Below, piece after piece: positions 33,513 to 42,113 of a DNA stretch of 64,000 bases. The DNA is from CAVRXQ01 sp963831155. GTDB lineage: Bacteria; Actinomycetota; Acidimicrobiia; Acidimicrobiales; Bog-793. The notes under the pieces are model-generated. The model had not been told where the DNA came from and ran no database searches. It was given only the letters and a program-made list of their open reading frames with translations. The position numbers and the translations under genes are program-made. Numbering within the stretch: the stretch's first letter is position 1; every line of letters starts with the position of its first letter. Location: positions 434,001 through 498,000 of the forward strand of contig CAWHOY010000006.1 of assembly GCA_963831155.1 (NCBI GenBank), read 5' to 3'.

Positions 33513-34393
33513 CCCTGCCGCTCGTGTACACCGGCAAGGTTCGCGACATCTACGGCGTCGGATCCGACCAGTTGTTGATGGTCGCTTCCGACCGTGTTTC
33601 GGCGTTCGACCATGTCTTTTCGACTCCGATCCCCGACAAGGGTCGCGTGCTCACGGCGATGACGAGCTTTTGGAGCGAGCGGCTCGCGTCGACCGCCAGC
33701 ACGCACCTCGTCTCGACCGACCCCGGCGACTTCCCAGAAGGTGCTGAAGCGATCGCCGATGTCGCGGGGAGGGCAATGCTCGTGCGGCGTGCCGAAATGC
33801 TGCCGATCGAGTGCATCGTGCGCGGCTATCTCGCCGGTTCGGCGTGGAGGGAGTACCGGGCTCACCAGACGATGCACGGCACAGCCCTCCCGCCCGGACT
33901 CGCCGAGGCGTCGCGGCTTGCCGAGCCGGTCTTCACGCCGTCGACGAAGGCGACAACCGGCCACGACGAGAACATCTCGTTCGAAGCCGCCGTCGATCTC
34001 GTCGGAAAAGGCGTCGCGGAGCAGGCGAGGTCGATCTCGCTCGCGGCGTACGAAGCCGCGAGAGACCTTGCCTCGGCACGCGGCATCATCGTCGCCGACA
34101 CGAAGTTCGAGCTGGGCTTCATTCATGGCGAGCTCGTGATCTGCGATGAAATCGTCACGCCGGACTCGTCGCGGTTTTGGTCGCTCCAGACGTGGCACGA
34201 AGGCGCCGCGCCTCCGTCGTTTGACAAACAGCCGCTGCGCGACTGGGCGGCCTCGACGGGGTGGGACATGGAGGCACCACCACCAGAGATCCCCGACCAG
34301 GTCGTGAAAGAGACGAGTGAGCGCTACGTCGCCGCGTACGAGATGGTCACGGGGCGGAGATTCGCCGACTGGTGGGGAGTCGGATCGTCATAG
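33509..34393 (+). CDS. purC: phosphoribosylaminoimidazole-succinocarboxamide synthase (SAICAR synthetase)
   Basis: A 294-residue enzyme that joins CAIR with aspartate using ATP. YTGKVRDIYGVGSDQLLMVASDRVSAFD is the ATP-binding start; LPIECIVRGYLAGSAWREY, TKATTGHDENISF and DEIVTPDSSRFW are the SAICAR synthetase signatures. The length corresponds to the longer type seen in yeast and actinobacteria. The GTG start at 33509 overlaps purB by 4 nt. Its TAG stop shares one base with the purS GTG. The product is split by PurB, encoded just upstream. Confidence 0.97.
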   Translation: MTLPLVYTGKVRDIYGVGSDQLLMVASDRVSAFDHVFSTPIPDKGRVLTAMTSFWSERLASTASTHLVSTDPGDFPEGAEAIADVAGRAMLVRRAEMLPIECIVRGYLAGSAWREYRAHQTMHGTALPPGLAEASRLAEPVFTPSTKATTGHDENISFEAAVDLVGKGVAEQARSISLAAYEAARDLASARGIIVADTKFELGFIHGELVICDEIVTPDSSRFWSLQTWHEGAAPPSFDKQPLRDWAASTGWDMEAPPPEIPDQVVKETSERYVAAYEMVTGRRFADWWGVGSS

Positions 34394-34659
34394 TGATCTT
34401 CCCCGTCTCGGTTGAAATCCGCGGGCTCGAGGGTCTCGCCGATCCCGAGGGCCTGGCGATCGAGCGGGCGCTGCCGGCGCTCGGATTCGACGCGGTCCGC
34501 AAGGTGCGCGTCGGGCGTGTCATCCGCTTCGAGATCGAAGCGGATGACGAAGGTTCGGCGCGCGATCGCGCCGAGGAGCTCTGTGCGCGCTTGTTGGCGA
34601 ATCCGGTCACCGAGCGAGCCGAGGTCCACGTCGAAGCGCTCTCTATGAGGACCCGATGA
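34393..34659 (+). CDS. purS: phosphoribosylformylglycinamidine synthase subunit PurS
   Basis: An 88-residue subunit that bridges PurQ and PurL in the three-part FGAM synthase. It has the PurS pattern of a first strand, then LADPEGLAIERALPALGFDAVRKVRVGRVIRFEIEA and a final helix with CARLLANPVTERAEV. The GTG at 34393 shares one base with the purC stop and gives a normal length; the open frame reaches seven codons further into purC but offers no better start. The stop overlaps purQ by 4 nt. Its presence shows that this genome uses the small PurL. Confidence 0.92.
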   Translation: MIFPVSVEIRGLEGLADPEGLAIERALPALGFDAVRKVRVGRVIRFEIEADDEGSARDRAEELCARLLANPVTERAEVHVEALSMRTR

Positions 34660-35354
34660 GTGCCCTCGTCGGCGTCGTTTGCTTCCCCGGCACGAACTGC
34701 GAATACGACGTCGCGCAGGCAGTGACATCACTCGGTGCGACGGCGCGGATCGTCTGGCACCAGGAATGCTCGCTCGACGGCGTCGACGCCGTCGTGATTC
34801 CCGGGGGCTTCGCCCACGGCGACTACCTGAGGCCGGGCGCCATCGCGCGTTTCTCACCGGTGATGGGAGCGATCCGGGCTTTCGCCGATTCGGGCGGGCC
34901 GGTCGTCGGGGTTTGCAACGGGTTTCAGATCCTGACGGAGGCCGGAATGCTCCCGGGCGCCCTCGTTCGCAACAGCGGATTGCGCTTCCTTTGCCGTGTC
35001 GTCGAGTGCGCCGTCGTATCGACCAAATCGGTGCTGACCGCTTCGGCGGATGAGGGAGCAGTGCTTTCGCTGCCGATCAATCACTACGAGGGCCGATTCG
35101 TCTGTGACGACGCTACCCTCGCTGATCTCGAGGCATCGGGCCGCGTCGTTCTCCGTTATCTCGACAACCTGAACGGATCGCTGAATGCGATCGCCGGCGT
35201 GGCGAACCAAGCCGGCAACGTCGTCGGGTTGATGCCCCATCCCGAGCGCGCGACCGACCCGCTCGGCGTCGGCACCGACGGCGAGGTCCTGTTCGCCTCT
35301 CTTATCGCGGCGGCGACGTCGCGGCGGGCGGCATTCGCCGAAGTTGTCGGTTAG
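34656..35354 (+). CDS. purQ: phosphoribosylformylglycinamidine synthase subunit PurQ (glutaminase)
   Basis: A 232-residue class I glutamine amidotransferase that feeds ammonia to PurL. VGVVCFPGTNCEYD is the family start, VIPGGFAHGDYLRPGAIA follows, and the nucleophile is the Cys in VGVCNGFQIL. The His-Glu pair lies in GLMPHPERA near the C-terminus. The ATG overlaps purS by 4 nt. At its 3' end the stop overlaps by 4 bases (TTAG) the stop of an antisense gene that separates it from purL, so the usual purQ-purL coupling is broken here. Confidence 0.97.
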   Translation: MSALVGVVCFPGTNCEYDVAQAVTSLGATARIVWHQECSLDGVDAVVIPGGFAHGDYLRPGAIARFSPVMGAIRAFADSGGPVVGVCNGFQILTEAGMLPGALVRNSGLRFLCRVVECAVVSTKSVLTASADEGAVLSLPINHYEGRFVCDDATLADLEASGRVVLRYLDNLNGSLNAIAGVANQAGNVVGLMPHPERATDPLGVGTDGEVLFASLIAAATSRRAAFAEVVG

Positions 35355-35770
35355 TCGTTGCTTCCGCGGTGAATGCCCGCTCGGCGCAAGACGTCGGCAG
35401 GAACGCCCGCCTCGCGCCAGGTCGCGTAGTGGATCCCCTTGCGCCGTCCGTATTCGGAGGCGGCGGCGATAAAGCCGCGCTCTAAGTCGGAGATGTCCTC
35501 AGCGTGGTTGTTGGCGTTGAGCCGCGCTTCAATCGACTTGCGCTTTTGGATGAGGTGCAGTCGCTGTAGCGCGTCGGAGTCCTTGAGTCGCGTCTCGACG
35601 TCGGCGAGCTGTTTGCGCAGCGACTCGGCGCTCGGGCGCCGCCCCCGCCGGGGCCGGCTCCGCTCGATTGCCTCGAGATATCGCCGGACGGCGAGGCCCT
35701 GGGCCCGGCCCGCCGCGAGGGCCGCCTTGTGCTCGGATGTCATTTTCGTGCGCTGCCGCTCGGGTGCCAT
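35351..35770 (-). CDS. conserved actinobacterial protein of unknown function
   Basis: A protein of about 139 residues, very rich in Arg, Lys and Ala. The order is a basic region (SEHKAALAAGRAQGLAVRRYLEAIE), a short hinge RPRRGRRPS, a coiled-coil stretch (AESLRKQLADVETRLK to IEARLNANN) and a C-terminal segment GRRKGIHYATWREAGVPADVLRRAGI. I recall similar stand-alone proteins in actinobacteria; none has a known role, though the last segment looks as if it could bind nucleic acid. I use the Met at 35770; the frame is open 27 codons further. It sits antisense between purQ and purL. Confidence 0.75.
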   Translation of the reverse strand: MAPERQRTKMTSEHKAALAAGRAQGLAVRRYLEAIERSRPRRGRRPSAESLRKQLADVETRLKDSDALQRLHLIQKRKSIEARLNANNHAEDISDLERGFIAAASEYGRRKGIHYATWREAGVPADVLRRAGIHRGSND

Positions 35771-35864
35771 CCAGACACTATGGTCCCCTTTTTCCCTGGT
35801 GGCAATCGCGCAATGAGTTCTGACCGATTTCTGCAGTTTCGCGGCGGGCAAGAGTTAGCGAAGC

Positions 35865-38141
35865 ATGGCCGCTGACACGCCGTTAACAGGCGAATCCGTC
35901 CTCCCCGGTGAGCACCGAAACCTCGGGCTCACCGACGACGAGTACGCCCGCATTGTCGAAATTCTCGGTCGGGCCCCGAATCCCACCGAGCTCGCGATGT
36001 ATGCGGTGATGTGGAGCGAGCACTGCTCGTACAAATCATCCCGCATCCACCTCGGCCGTCTGCCGAGCGAAGGCGCCCAGGTCATCGTCGGTCCTGGGGA
36101 GAACGCCGGGGTCGTCGACGTCGGCGATGGAATCGCGATCGCGCTGCGAATTGAAAGCCACAACCACCCGTCGTTCATCGAGCCATATCAAGGTGCAGCG
36201 ACGGGGGTCGGTGGGATCTTGCGCGACATCTTCACGGTCGGCGCCCGACCTATTGCGCTCATGGACGCGATCTTCTTTGGCCCGCTAGAAGACGACCACA
36301 GCCGGTACATCGCGGATGGAGTCGTGCGAGGAATCGCCGGATACGGCAATGCCGTTGGCGTGCCAACGGTCGGCGGACAGGTCACTTTCGATGCGACCTA
36401 TCGGACGAATCCGCTCGTCAACGTTTTCTGCCTCGGTGTCCTGCCGATCCCCCGCCTCGTCCTTGCCAGGGCATCCGGGACGGGCAGCAAGGCGGTGCTG
36501 CTCGGCTCGCGCACAGGGCGCGACGGGATCGGCGGCGTGAGCGTTCTCGCCTCGGCGGGGTTTGGTGGCGGCGACGAGTCGGCTACGTCGGCGAAGCGGC
36601 CGAATGTGCAGATCGCCGACCCGTTCGAGGAGAAGCGGCTCATCGAGGCGTGCCTCGAGTTGCTCGAGTCCGGCCTCGTCGTCGGCATCCAAGACCTCGG
36701 CGGCGCCGGACTTTCCTGCGCGACGGCAGAAACCGCCGCCCGGGGCGGCGTCGGCATCGACGTCGACGTCGCGTCTGTCCCCCGTCGGGAGCCGCAGATG
36801 ACGCCTGCCGAGGTGATGACGAGCGAGAGCCAGGAACGGATGCTGGCGATCGTCGCCCCGGAGTCCTTGGCGAGGGTCTTCGAGGTCTGCGCCCGCTGGG
36901 AAGTCGAGGCGGAAGAGATCGGCACGGTGACCGACCCGGACGCGAACGGCACGGGCCGGGTGCGCGTCCTCGACGCGGAGGGGGGCGAAGTGTTCGCTGA
37001 CGTGCCGGCGGCGTCGCTCGCCGACGACGCCCCCCGTTACCGGCGGCCGCTCGCGCCTCCCGACCTGGAGGCGTTGCGCGCCGATGACCCGGACGCGCTC
37101 GACGTACCGGTGGACGGCAGCGCCGATCTGTTGGCGCTCCTCGAGGACCCAGCGCCGATCTACACCCAGTACGACCACCGGCTCTTCCTCAACACCGTCC
37201 TCGGTCCAGGTGAGGCGGACGCCACCGTCTTGAAACTCGCCGCTCCGGACGTGCCCTTCGCCGGCAAGGGGCTCGCACTCTCGGTCGACGCCAACGCGAA
37301 CTGGTGTCGCGTCGATCCGAGGATCGGCGCCGCGTCGACGGTGGCAGAGTCCGCACTCAACGTCGCGTGCGCCGGCGCTCGTCCGATCGCGCTCGTCGAC
37401 TGCTTGAACTTCGGAAATCCGGAGCATCCCGAGGTGATGTGGCAGCTGAGCCAGGCGATCGACGGCATCACCGAAGCCTGTCGTGCGCTCTCGATTCCCG
37501 TCGTCGGCGGCAACGTCTCGCTGTACAACGAATCCTCGGGCATCGACATCGACCCGACTCCGGTCGTCGCGATCGCGGGTTTGATCGACGAACTCGAGCG
37601 GAAACCCCCGTCATTGGTGTGGGAAGAAGGAGACACGATCGTCCTTCTCGGGGATCCGGTGCTGTCGCTCGCCGGCTCCCGGTGGGCCAGTGAGCGAGGA
37701 GGGCGCCGTGGGGGACGCCTGTTGCCGGTCGACTGGAACGCGCACCTCGCGCTGATGGGCTTGGTCCGCGGGCTCGTCGCCGCGGAGAGCTCGCCCCGGA
37801 CAGCGAGTGGACTCGTGTCGGCGGTCCACGACGTCTCCTCCGGCGGCATCGCCGTCGCTCTCGCGGAGTGCGCGCTTGCCTCCGGCATCGGGGCGCGCAT
37901 CGAGGGGACATTCGGCCCCGTGCAGCTGTTCTCCGAGACGCCGTCACGAGCCCTGGTCGCGACAAGAGGTCCGCAGTCGCTCCGTGATGCCGCAAAGAGC
38001 GTCGGCGTGCCGACGCGAGAGCTAGGCGCAGTTGGCGGTGGTCGATTCGTCGTCGGCCCGGCGATCGATCTCGACATCGTCGAGCTTGCGCAGGCGTCAA
38101 GACGGATCGCACGTTCGCTCAGCCCCGAGGCTGCGATCTAG
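35865..38141 (+). CDS. purL: phosphoribosylformylglycinamidine synthase subunit PurL
   Basis: A 758-residue synthetase subunit that makes FGAM from FGAR with ATP and ammonia from PurQ. MWSEHCSYKSS, IESHNHPSFIEPYQGAATGVGG and ILRDIFTVGARPIALMD are the N-terminal signatures; the second half has ALSVDANANWCRVDP, GARPIALVDCLNFGNPE and PVVGGNVSLYNES. The length is that of the small PurL type that needs PurS and PurQ. The ATG at 35865 has no strong Shine-Dalgarno. It is 510 bases after purQ, with an antisense gene between, so it probably has its own promoter. Confidence 0.96.
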   Translation: MAADTPLTGESVLPGEHRNLGLTDDEYARIVEILGRAPNPTELAMYAVMWSEHCSYKSSRIHLGRLPSEGAQVIVGPGENAGVVDVGDGIAIALRIESHNHPSFIEPYQGAATGVGGILRDIFTVGARPIALMDAIFFGPLEDDHSRYIADGVVRGIAGYGNAVGVPTVGGQVTFDATYRTNPLVNVFCLGVLPIPRLVLARASGTGSKAVLLGSRTGRDGIGGVSVLASAGFGGGDESATSAKRPNVQIADPFEEKRLIEACLELLESGLVVGIQDLGGAGLSCATAETAARGGVGIDVDVASVPRREPQMTPAEVMTSESQERMLAIVAPESLARVFEVCARWEVEAEEIGTVTDPDANGTGRVRVLDAEGGEVFADVPAASLADDAPRYRRPLAPPDLEALRADDPDALDVPVDGSADLLALLEDPAPIYTQYDHRLFLNTVLGPGEADATVLKLAAPDVPFAGKGLALSVDANANWCRVDPRIGAASTVAESALNVACAGARPIALVDCLNFGNPEHPEVMWQLSQAIDGITEACRALSIPVVGGNVSLYNESSGIDIDPTPVVAIAGLIDELERKPPSLVWEEGDTIVLLGDPVLSLAGSRWASERGGRRGGRLLPVDWNAHLALMGLVRGLVAAESSPRTASGLVSAVHDVSSGGIAVALAECALASGIGARIEGTFGPVQLFSETPSRALVATRGPQSLRDAAKSVGVPTRELGAVGGGRFVVGPAIDLDIVELAQASRRIARSLSPEAAI

Positions 38142-38178
38142 GAACGGCCGAAAAGGCGCTGCGTGCAGCCCGAGGTCT

Positions 38179-38250
38179 TTATCCAGGCTCTCGCGAACTG
38201 CCTAATTGCCGCACCACGAAGTTCTCCACAGGTTTATCCCCAGCTGGGGA
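38179..38250. promoter_or_regulatory. DnaA-box-like cluster and palindrome between purL and crgA
   Basis: TTCTCCACA (38222-38230) and TTATCCCCA (38234-38242) each match the DnaA box TTATCCACA at 8 of 9 positions, and TTATCCAGG (38179-38187) at 7 of 9. The first also fits the mycobacterial form. The second runs into a perfect 14-bp palindrome, TCCCCAGCTGGGGA (38237-38250). The 177-base gap lies between convergent gene ends, so the palindrome might instead be part of a bidirectional terminator. Confidence 0.4.
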
Positions 38251-38318
38251 GAATTACAAGTATGTGGTATTCCAGTCACGCACCGCGGTCAGGGTGAATT
38301 ACGGAACTGTGATGCGCC

Positions 38319-38582
38319 TCAGCGGTAGCGGGTCGACAGCAGCGCGGCCGACAGGATGCAGATCAGGCCGCCGAGTGTGTACCAGTTCGTCGGACTCTTC
38401 GGGAGCGCGTCGATGTAGTTGAGCACGATGAACAGCACCCCGAGGAGCAGCAACGTGAGCAGCATCCACGGGTACCAGCGTGGGCTGCGGCGGACCTGGC
38501 GGGGAATCGGTGGCGTGTAGCGGCCGGCGGCCGCTCGCGGCTTCGCCGTGACGCGTCCTCTCGTCGCGGCTTTCTTAGGCAC
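38319..38582 (-). CDS. crgA: cell division protein CrgA
   Basis: An 87-residue membrane protein. A basic N-terminus of about 35 residues is followed by two helices (about residues 38-57 and 68-83), with YPWMLLTLLLLGVLFIVLNY and the connector PTNWYTLGGL typical of CrgA. In Streptomyces and mycobacteria CrgA sits at the septum and helps assemble the divisome with FtsZ and FtsI. The ATG at 38582 follows the basic start expected. Its neighbour pknB is on the same strand 40 bases upstream, the same grouping as near oriC in mycobacteria. Confidence 0.92.
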   Translation of the reverse strand: MPKKAATRGRVTAKPRAAAGRYTPPIPRQVRRSPRWYPWMLLTLLLLGVLFIVLNYIDALPKSPTNWYTLGGLICILSAALLSTRYR

Positions 38583-38622
38583 CGCCGAAGGATACCGGGG
38601 CTGGGACGAGGGCCCGGATCGA

Positions 38623-40563
38623 TCAGGTCGTAGGCGTGCCGGTGTTTCCCGTCGGACCCGTTGTACTCGTCGTCCCGGTCGTGCCCGTCGTCCCCGTCGT
38701 CGGCGATGAGCCTTCGAACAAGGTGATGGTGCGGCCCGGCCGGACGAGGGCGCTGGAAATCGGCGCCTGCCGGATCACCGTGCCGACCTCGCCGGGATTC
38801 GACGTCGGCTCCGGGACGACCCTGGAAGTGAATCCATCGGCTTTGACGTTCGCTTCGGCGACTCCGATCGGTTCTCCGAGGAAGCTCGGCAGCGAAACGA
38901 GGCTGCCCCCCGAGACGACGAGGTTGACCGGAGTATTCGCCGGCACCGAGACGCCGGGAGCGGGCGAGGCAGAGAGCACGGTTCCTTGCTGGGAGCTGGT
39001 CTGGGTGTAAGTGGTTCTTATTTTGCCGGGCGTCAGGCCAGCATTCTGCAGGTCGGACACGGCTTGGGTTTCGCTCTCGCCGACGATCGAGGGCACCTTC
39101 ACCTTGCCGTAGCCCTTGGCGACGTCGATCGTCACCTTCGACCCGGGCTTCGCCGGGAATCCTGCGTTCGGTGACTGGTTGATTACGTTCCCTTGCGTTT
39201 CGCCACCAGCGGTCACTGGGACGAAGTTCACGAACCACCTCAGTCCTTGGTGCTTGAGGGTCGCCTCCGCCGTGGTTTTCGTGAGACCGGTGACCGAAGG
39301 CACCGCCGTGGTCGGCGCCGCGCCAGCCACGGTGAGCGTGATCGTGCTGCCACGCTGCACGGTGCCGGTCGACGGACTCTCGCGCAGCACCGTGCCGGCG
39401 TTCGAAGCGCTCGCCTTCACTTCGTGGCGGGCGGGGACGAGACCTTTGGCGGTCAGCTCGGCGACGGCGGCCCCCTGTTTCATTCCGACGACGTTCGGCA
39501 CGTGGATAAACGGCGCACTTCCGAAGTAGCCGAGCGATCGGCCGCCGAAAAAGATGATCAGCGCGATCGCGACCGCGAACACGCCGCCGCTCGCGACCCA
39601 GTACGGAGTAGTCCGTCTCGGACCTCCTTCCGCGTCACTCGCGAAAGTCTCCGCGCCAGCGGGCGCGAACTCCGCTGCGGTGGGCACCGCGAGGGTCGCC
39701 GGCTCGTCCGGGGCGGGCGGCGCGAGGACCGGCTGGCCGTGGGCGAATCGATCGAGATCGGCGCGCATGGCGTCGGCACTCTGATAGCGGTCGGAGGGAG
39801 ATTTCGCGATCGCCTGCAGGATCACCGCCTCGAGCGACGCCGGAATCTCCGGGTTGACGAGGCTCGGGGGCTGCGGGCGTTCGCGCACGTGCTGGTAGGC
39901 GATCGAGACGGGAGATTCGCCGCTGAACGGCGGCTTGCCGGTCACCATCTCGTACAGCACGACCCCGAGTGAGTAGATGTCGCTGCGCCCGTCGACTGCG
40001 AAGCCCTGCGCCTGTTCGGGCGAGAAGTACGTCGCCGTGCCCATCACAAGCCCGGTCTGTGTGACCTGTTCATCCGCACCCATCGCCCGCGCGATGCCGA
40101 AGTCGGTCACTTTCACCTGTCCGTCGGCGGTGATGAGGACGTTGCCCGGTTTCACATCGCGGTGGACGACGCCGTGGCGGTGTGCGTAGGCGAGCGCCTT
40201 CGCTATGTCGGACGCGATCGACGCGGCTTGAGCGGCGGGAATCGGAGATTGCGTGCGAATGATCGACGACAGCGCCTCGCCGTCGACGTACTCCATGACG
40301 ATGAAATACGTCGACTCTGCTTCGCCCCAGTCAAAGATCGGGACGATGTTCGGGTGGGAGAGGTTTGCTGCCGCTTGAGCCTCACGACGGAAGCGCGAGA
40401 CGAACGCCGAGTCACTCGACAGCTCGGAGATCAGGACTTTCAGGGCGACCGGGCGGCCGAGCAACAGGTCGCGAGCGACGAAGACCTGTGCGGTGCCGCC
40501 TCGCGCGATCTGCTCGCCGAGCTCGTAGCGGCCGCCGAAGACTTGGCGCGTGCCTTCGGTCAT
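38623..40563 (-). CDS. pknB: serine/threonine protein kinase with PASTA repeats (PknB-like)
   Basis: A 646-residue receptor kinase. The kinase domain (about residues 10-275) has VALKVL, HRDVKPGNVLI, VTDFGIARA and MGTATYFSPEQAQG, so all catalytic motifs are present. A Pro/Ala-rich juxtamembrane part and one membrane helix (about 328-348) lead to four PASTA repeats (VPNVVGMKQG, VPSVTGLTKT, VPSIVGESET, LPSFLGEPIG) outside the cell, which bind muropeptides. The C-terminus is a low-complexity Thr/Gly/Pro tail. It controls growth and division through phosphorylation, reversed by PstP and read by the FHA proteins encoded upstream. Confidence 0.96.
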   Translation of the reverse strand: MTEGTRQVFGGRYELGEQIARGGTAQVFVARDLLLGRPVALKVLISELSSDSAFVSRFRREAQAAANLSHPNIVPIFDWGEAESTYFIVMEYVDGEALSSIIRTQSPIPAAQAASIASDIAKALAYAHRHGVVHRDVKPGNVLITADGQVKVTDFGIARAMGADEQVTQTGLVMGTATYFSPEQAQGFAVDGRSDIYSLGVVLYEMVTGKPPFSGESPVSIAYQHVRERPQPPSLVNPEIPASLEAVILQAIAKSPSDRYQSADAMRADLDRFAHGQPVLAPPAPDEPATLAVPTAAEFAPAGAETFASDAEGGPRRTTPYWVASGGVFAVAIALIIFFGGRSLGYFGSAPFIHVPNVVGMKQGAAVAELTAKGLVPARHEVKASASNAGTVLRESPSTGTVQRGSTITLTVAGAAPTTAVPSVTGLTKTTAEATLKHQGLRWFVNFVPVTAGGETQGNVINQSPNAGFPAKPGSKVTIDVAKGYGKVKVPSIVGESETQAVSDLQNAGLTPGKIRTTYTQTSSQQGTVLSASPAPGVSVPANTPVNLVVSGGSLVSLPSFLGEPIGVAEANVKADGFTSRVVPEPTSNPGEVGTVIRQAPISSALVRPGRTITLFEGSSPTTGTTGTTGTTSTTGPTGNTGTPTT

Positions 40564-40618
40564 CGGTCCGTGAGCCTAGGCAGGCAAACATCGTTCGCTG
40601 CGTGCAGCTTTTCGCCCA

Positions 40619-42112
40619 TCACGAGTACCCGAGAGCCGCGTCCAGCACGGTGCGGACGACCGGGCCGGCGACTGCGGCACCTGTTCCGTCACAGATCCCC
40701 GGGGGTTGGACGATGACCGCCGCGACGGCGACCTTCGGGGTCTGGCCGGCACCGGCAGGCGCCGTCGCGATCAGCCAGTCGTCGGTGCAGGCGCTGACGG
40801 CGGTCTCTGCGGTGCCGGTCTTTGCCGCGACCTGCACCCCGGCCGGCCAGCCGACGCCGGCCGCCGTGCCGTCGCCGGTGGTCACGCCGAGCATCAAGGA
40901 ACGGACCGAGTTCGCCGTCGATAGCGACGTCGCCTGCAGCCAGGGGTGCGGCTTGTAAGTCGCGACGACGGAACCCTGCGAGTTGATGGCTCGCGTCATC
41001 AGATGCGGCGTCATGATGATGCCGTTGTCGGCGATCGCCGAAGCGATGAGCGCGTCCTGCAGCGCGGTCTCCGAGACATCCTCTTGTCCGATCGCCGAGT
41101 ACGCGACGCCGGGCAAGTCCTGCTTGAAATCGCCTGGAGGTGGGAAGACCGACGCGACGGCCTCGCCGGATGGCAGGTCGATCGGTGGCACCTTGTTGAA
41201 ACCGAACGCGCTTGCCTCCTCATAGAGATTGCGCGCGCCGAGCTTCAGTCCGATCTGCGCGTAGGCAGTGTCACAAGACACGGCGAGGTCGTTCGCCAAT
41301 CCGCCGCCGCACGACTCGTCGGCAAAGTTGTGGAAGCGCAGGTCCGTCTCAGGCAGAGAGATCGACGACGCGTACGGGATTTTGATCGATTCCAACGAGG
41401 GATCGCGGTCGAAAATCGTCGCGGTCGTGACGACCTTGAAGGTCGAGCCGGGCGGGTAACGCTCGCCGATTGCGCCGTCGATGAGCGGCGAGGTACCACT
41501 CGAAGGATTGAGCGAGTTGTAGTACGCGTTCGCCGCTTTCGTGTTCGGCTGGGAGAGTTCGTTCGGGTTGTATGTCGGGTTCGAGTACATGGCGAGGATG
41601 TTCCCGTTTTGCGGATCGATCGCCACGACCGCGCCGGTGTACGAGCCGAGCGCCTCGCGCGCGACCTTCTGCAGGCTGTCGGAGATCGTTGTCACGAGCG
41701 AGTCCGTGCCGCTTCGTTGGGTGAGGATGCTCTGCAAGTTCGTGATCGACGGCGTGTGCGGGATGAGGAAATGGTTGTACTGACCCGTGATCGAGTCGAG
41801 TCCGTACGGAGCTGCGGACGCGGTGACGTCCCAGTACCCCGTGATGTCGGCGAACAACGACCCTTCGGGATAGTGGCGTAGGTACCCATAACCGTCCTTG
41901 GTCGGATACGAGTCGGCAAGCACGACTCCGTCGGAGCTCAAGATGTCGCCGCGGTTTTGCTCGAATGGGTCGCCGTTGGAGGTGAGAGCTTTGTTCTCGT
42001 AGGTGTTCTTCAGCGCGGGAGCTTCGCGGACCTGGAGATTGGCGAGCTGCAGACCCAACAGGGCGAAGCACGCCAGCGCGACGAATGCGACGCTGCGGAT
42101 GCGGCGGTTCAC
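40619..42112 (-). CDS. pbpA: penicillin-binding protein (class B transpeptidase, PbpA-like)
   Basis: A 497-residue membrane-anchored transpeptidase that crosslinks peptidoglycan. One N-terminal helix (about residues 7-27) is followed by a dimer domain and the transpeptidase domain. The catalytic serine is in PGSTFK (S-x-x-K), the second motif is SCD in LAVSCDTAYAQ (usually SxN), and KTG is in AAKTGTAE. The start is GTG at 42112. In mycobacteria pbpA stands between rodA and pknA; here it runs directly from pstP (1 base apart) to pknB, so rodA and pknA are both missing. Confidence 0.95.
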   Translation of the reverse strand: MNRRIRSVAFVALACFALLGLQLANLQVREAPALKNTYENKALTSNGDPFEQNRGDILSSDGVVLADSYPTKDGYGYLRHYPEGSLFADITGYWDVTASAAPYGLDSITGQYNHFLIPHTPSITNLQSILTQRSGTDSLVTTISDSLQKVAREALGSYTGAVVAIDPQNGNILAMYSNPTYNPNELSQPNTKAANAYYNSLNPSSGTSPLIDGAIGERYPPGSTFKVVTTATIFDRDPSLESIKIPYASSISLPETDLRFHNFADESCGGGLANDLAVSCDTAYAQIGLKLGARNLYEEASAFGFNKVPPIDLPSGEAVASVFPPPGDFKQDLPGVAYSAIGQEDVSETALQDALIASAIADNGIIMTPHLMTRAINSQGSVVATYKPHPWLQATSLSTANSVRSLMLGVTTGDGTAAGVGWPAGVQVAAKTGTAETAVSACTDDWLIATAPAGAGQTPKVAVAAVIVQPPGICDGTGAAVAGPVVRTVLDAALGYS

Positions 42113-42113
42113 C

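Noticed and set aside
38623..38720. Degenerate tandem repeats such as gtcgtcccgg at the end of pknB
   Set aside because: They encode the Thr/Gly/Pro tail of the kinase and are not a separate repeat element or CRISPR.
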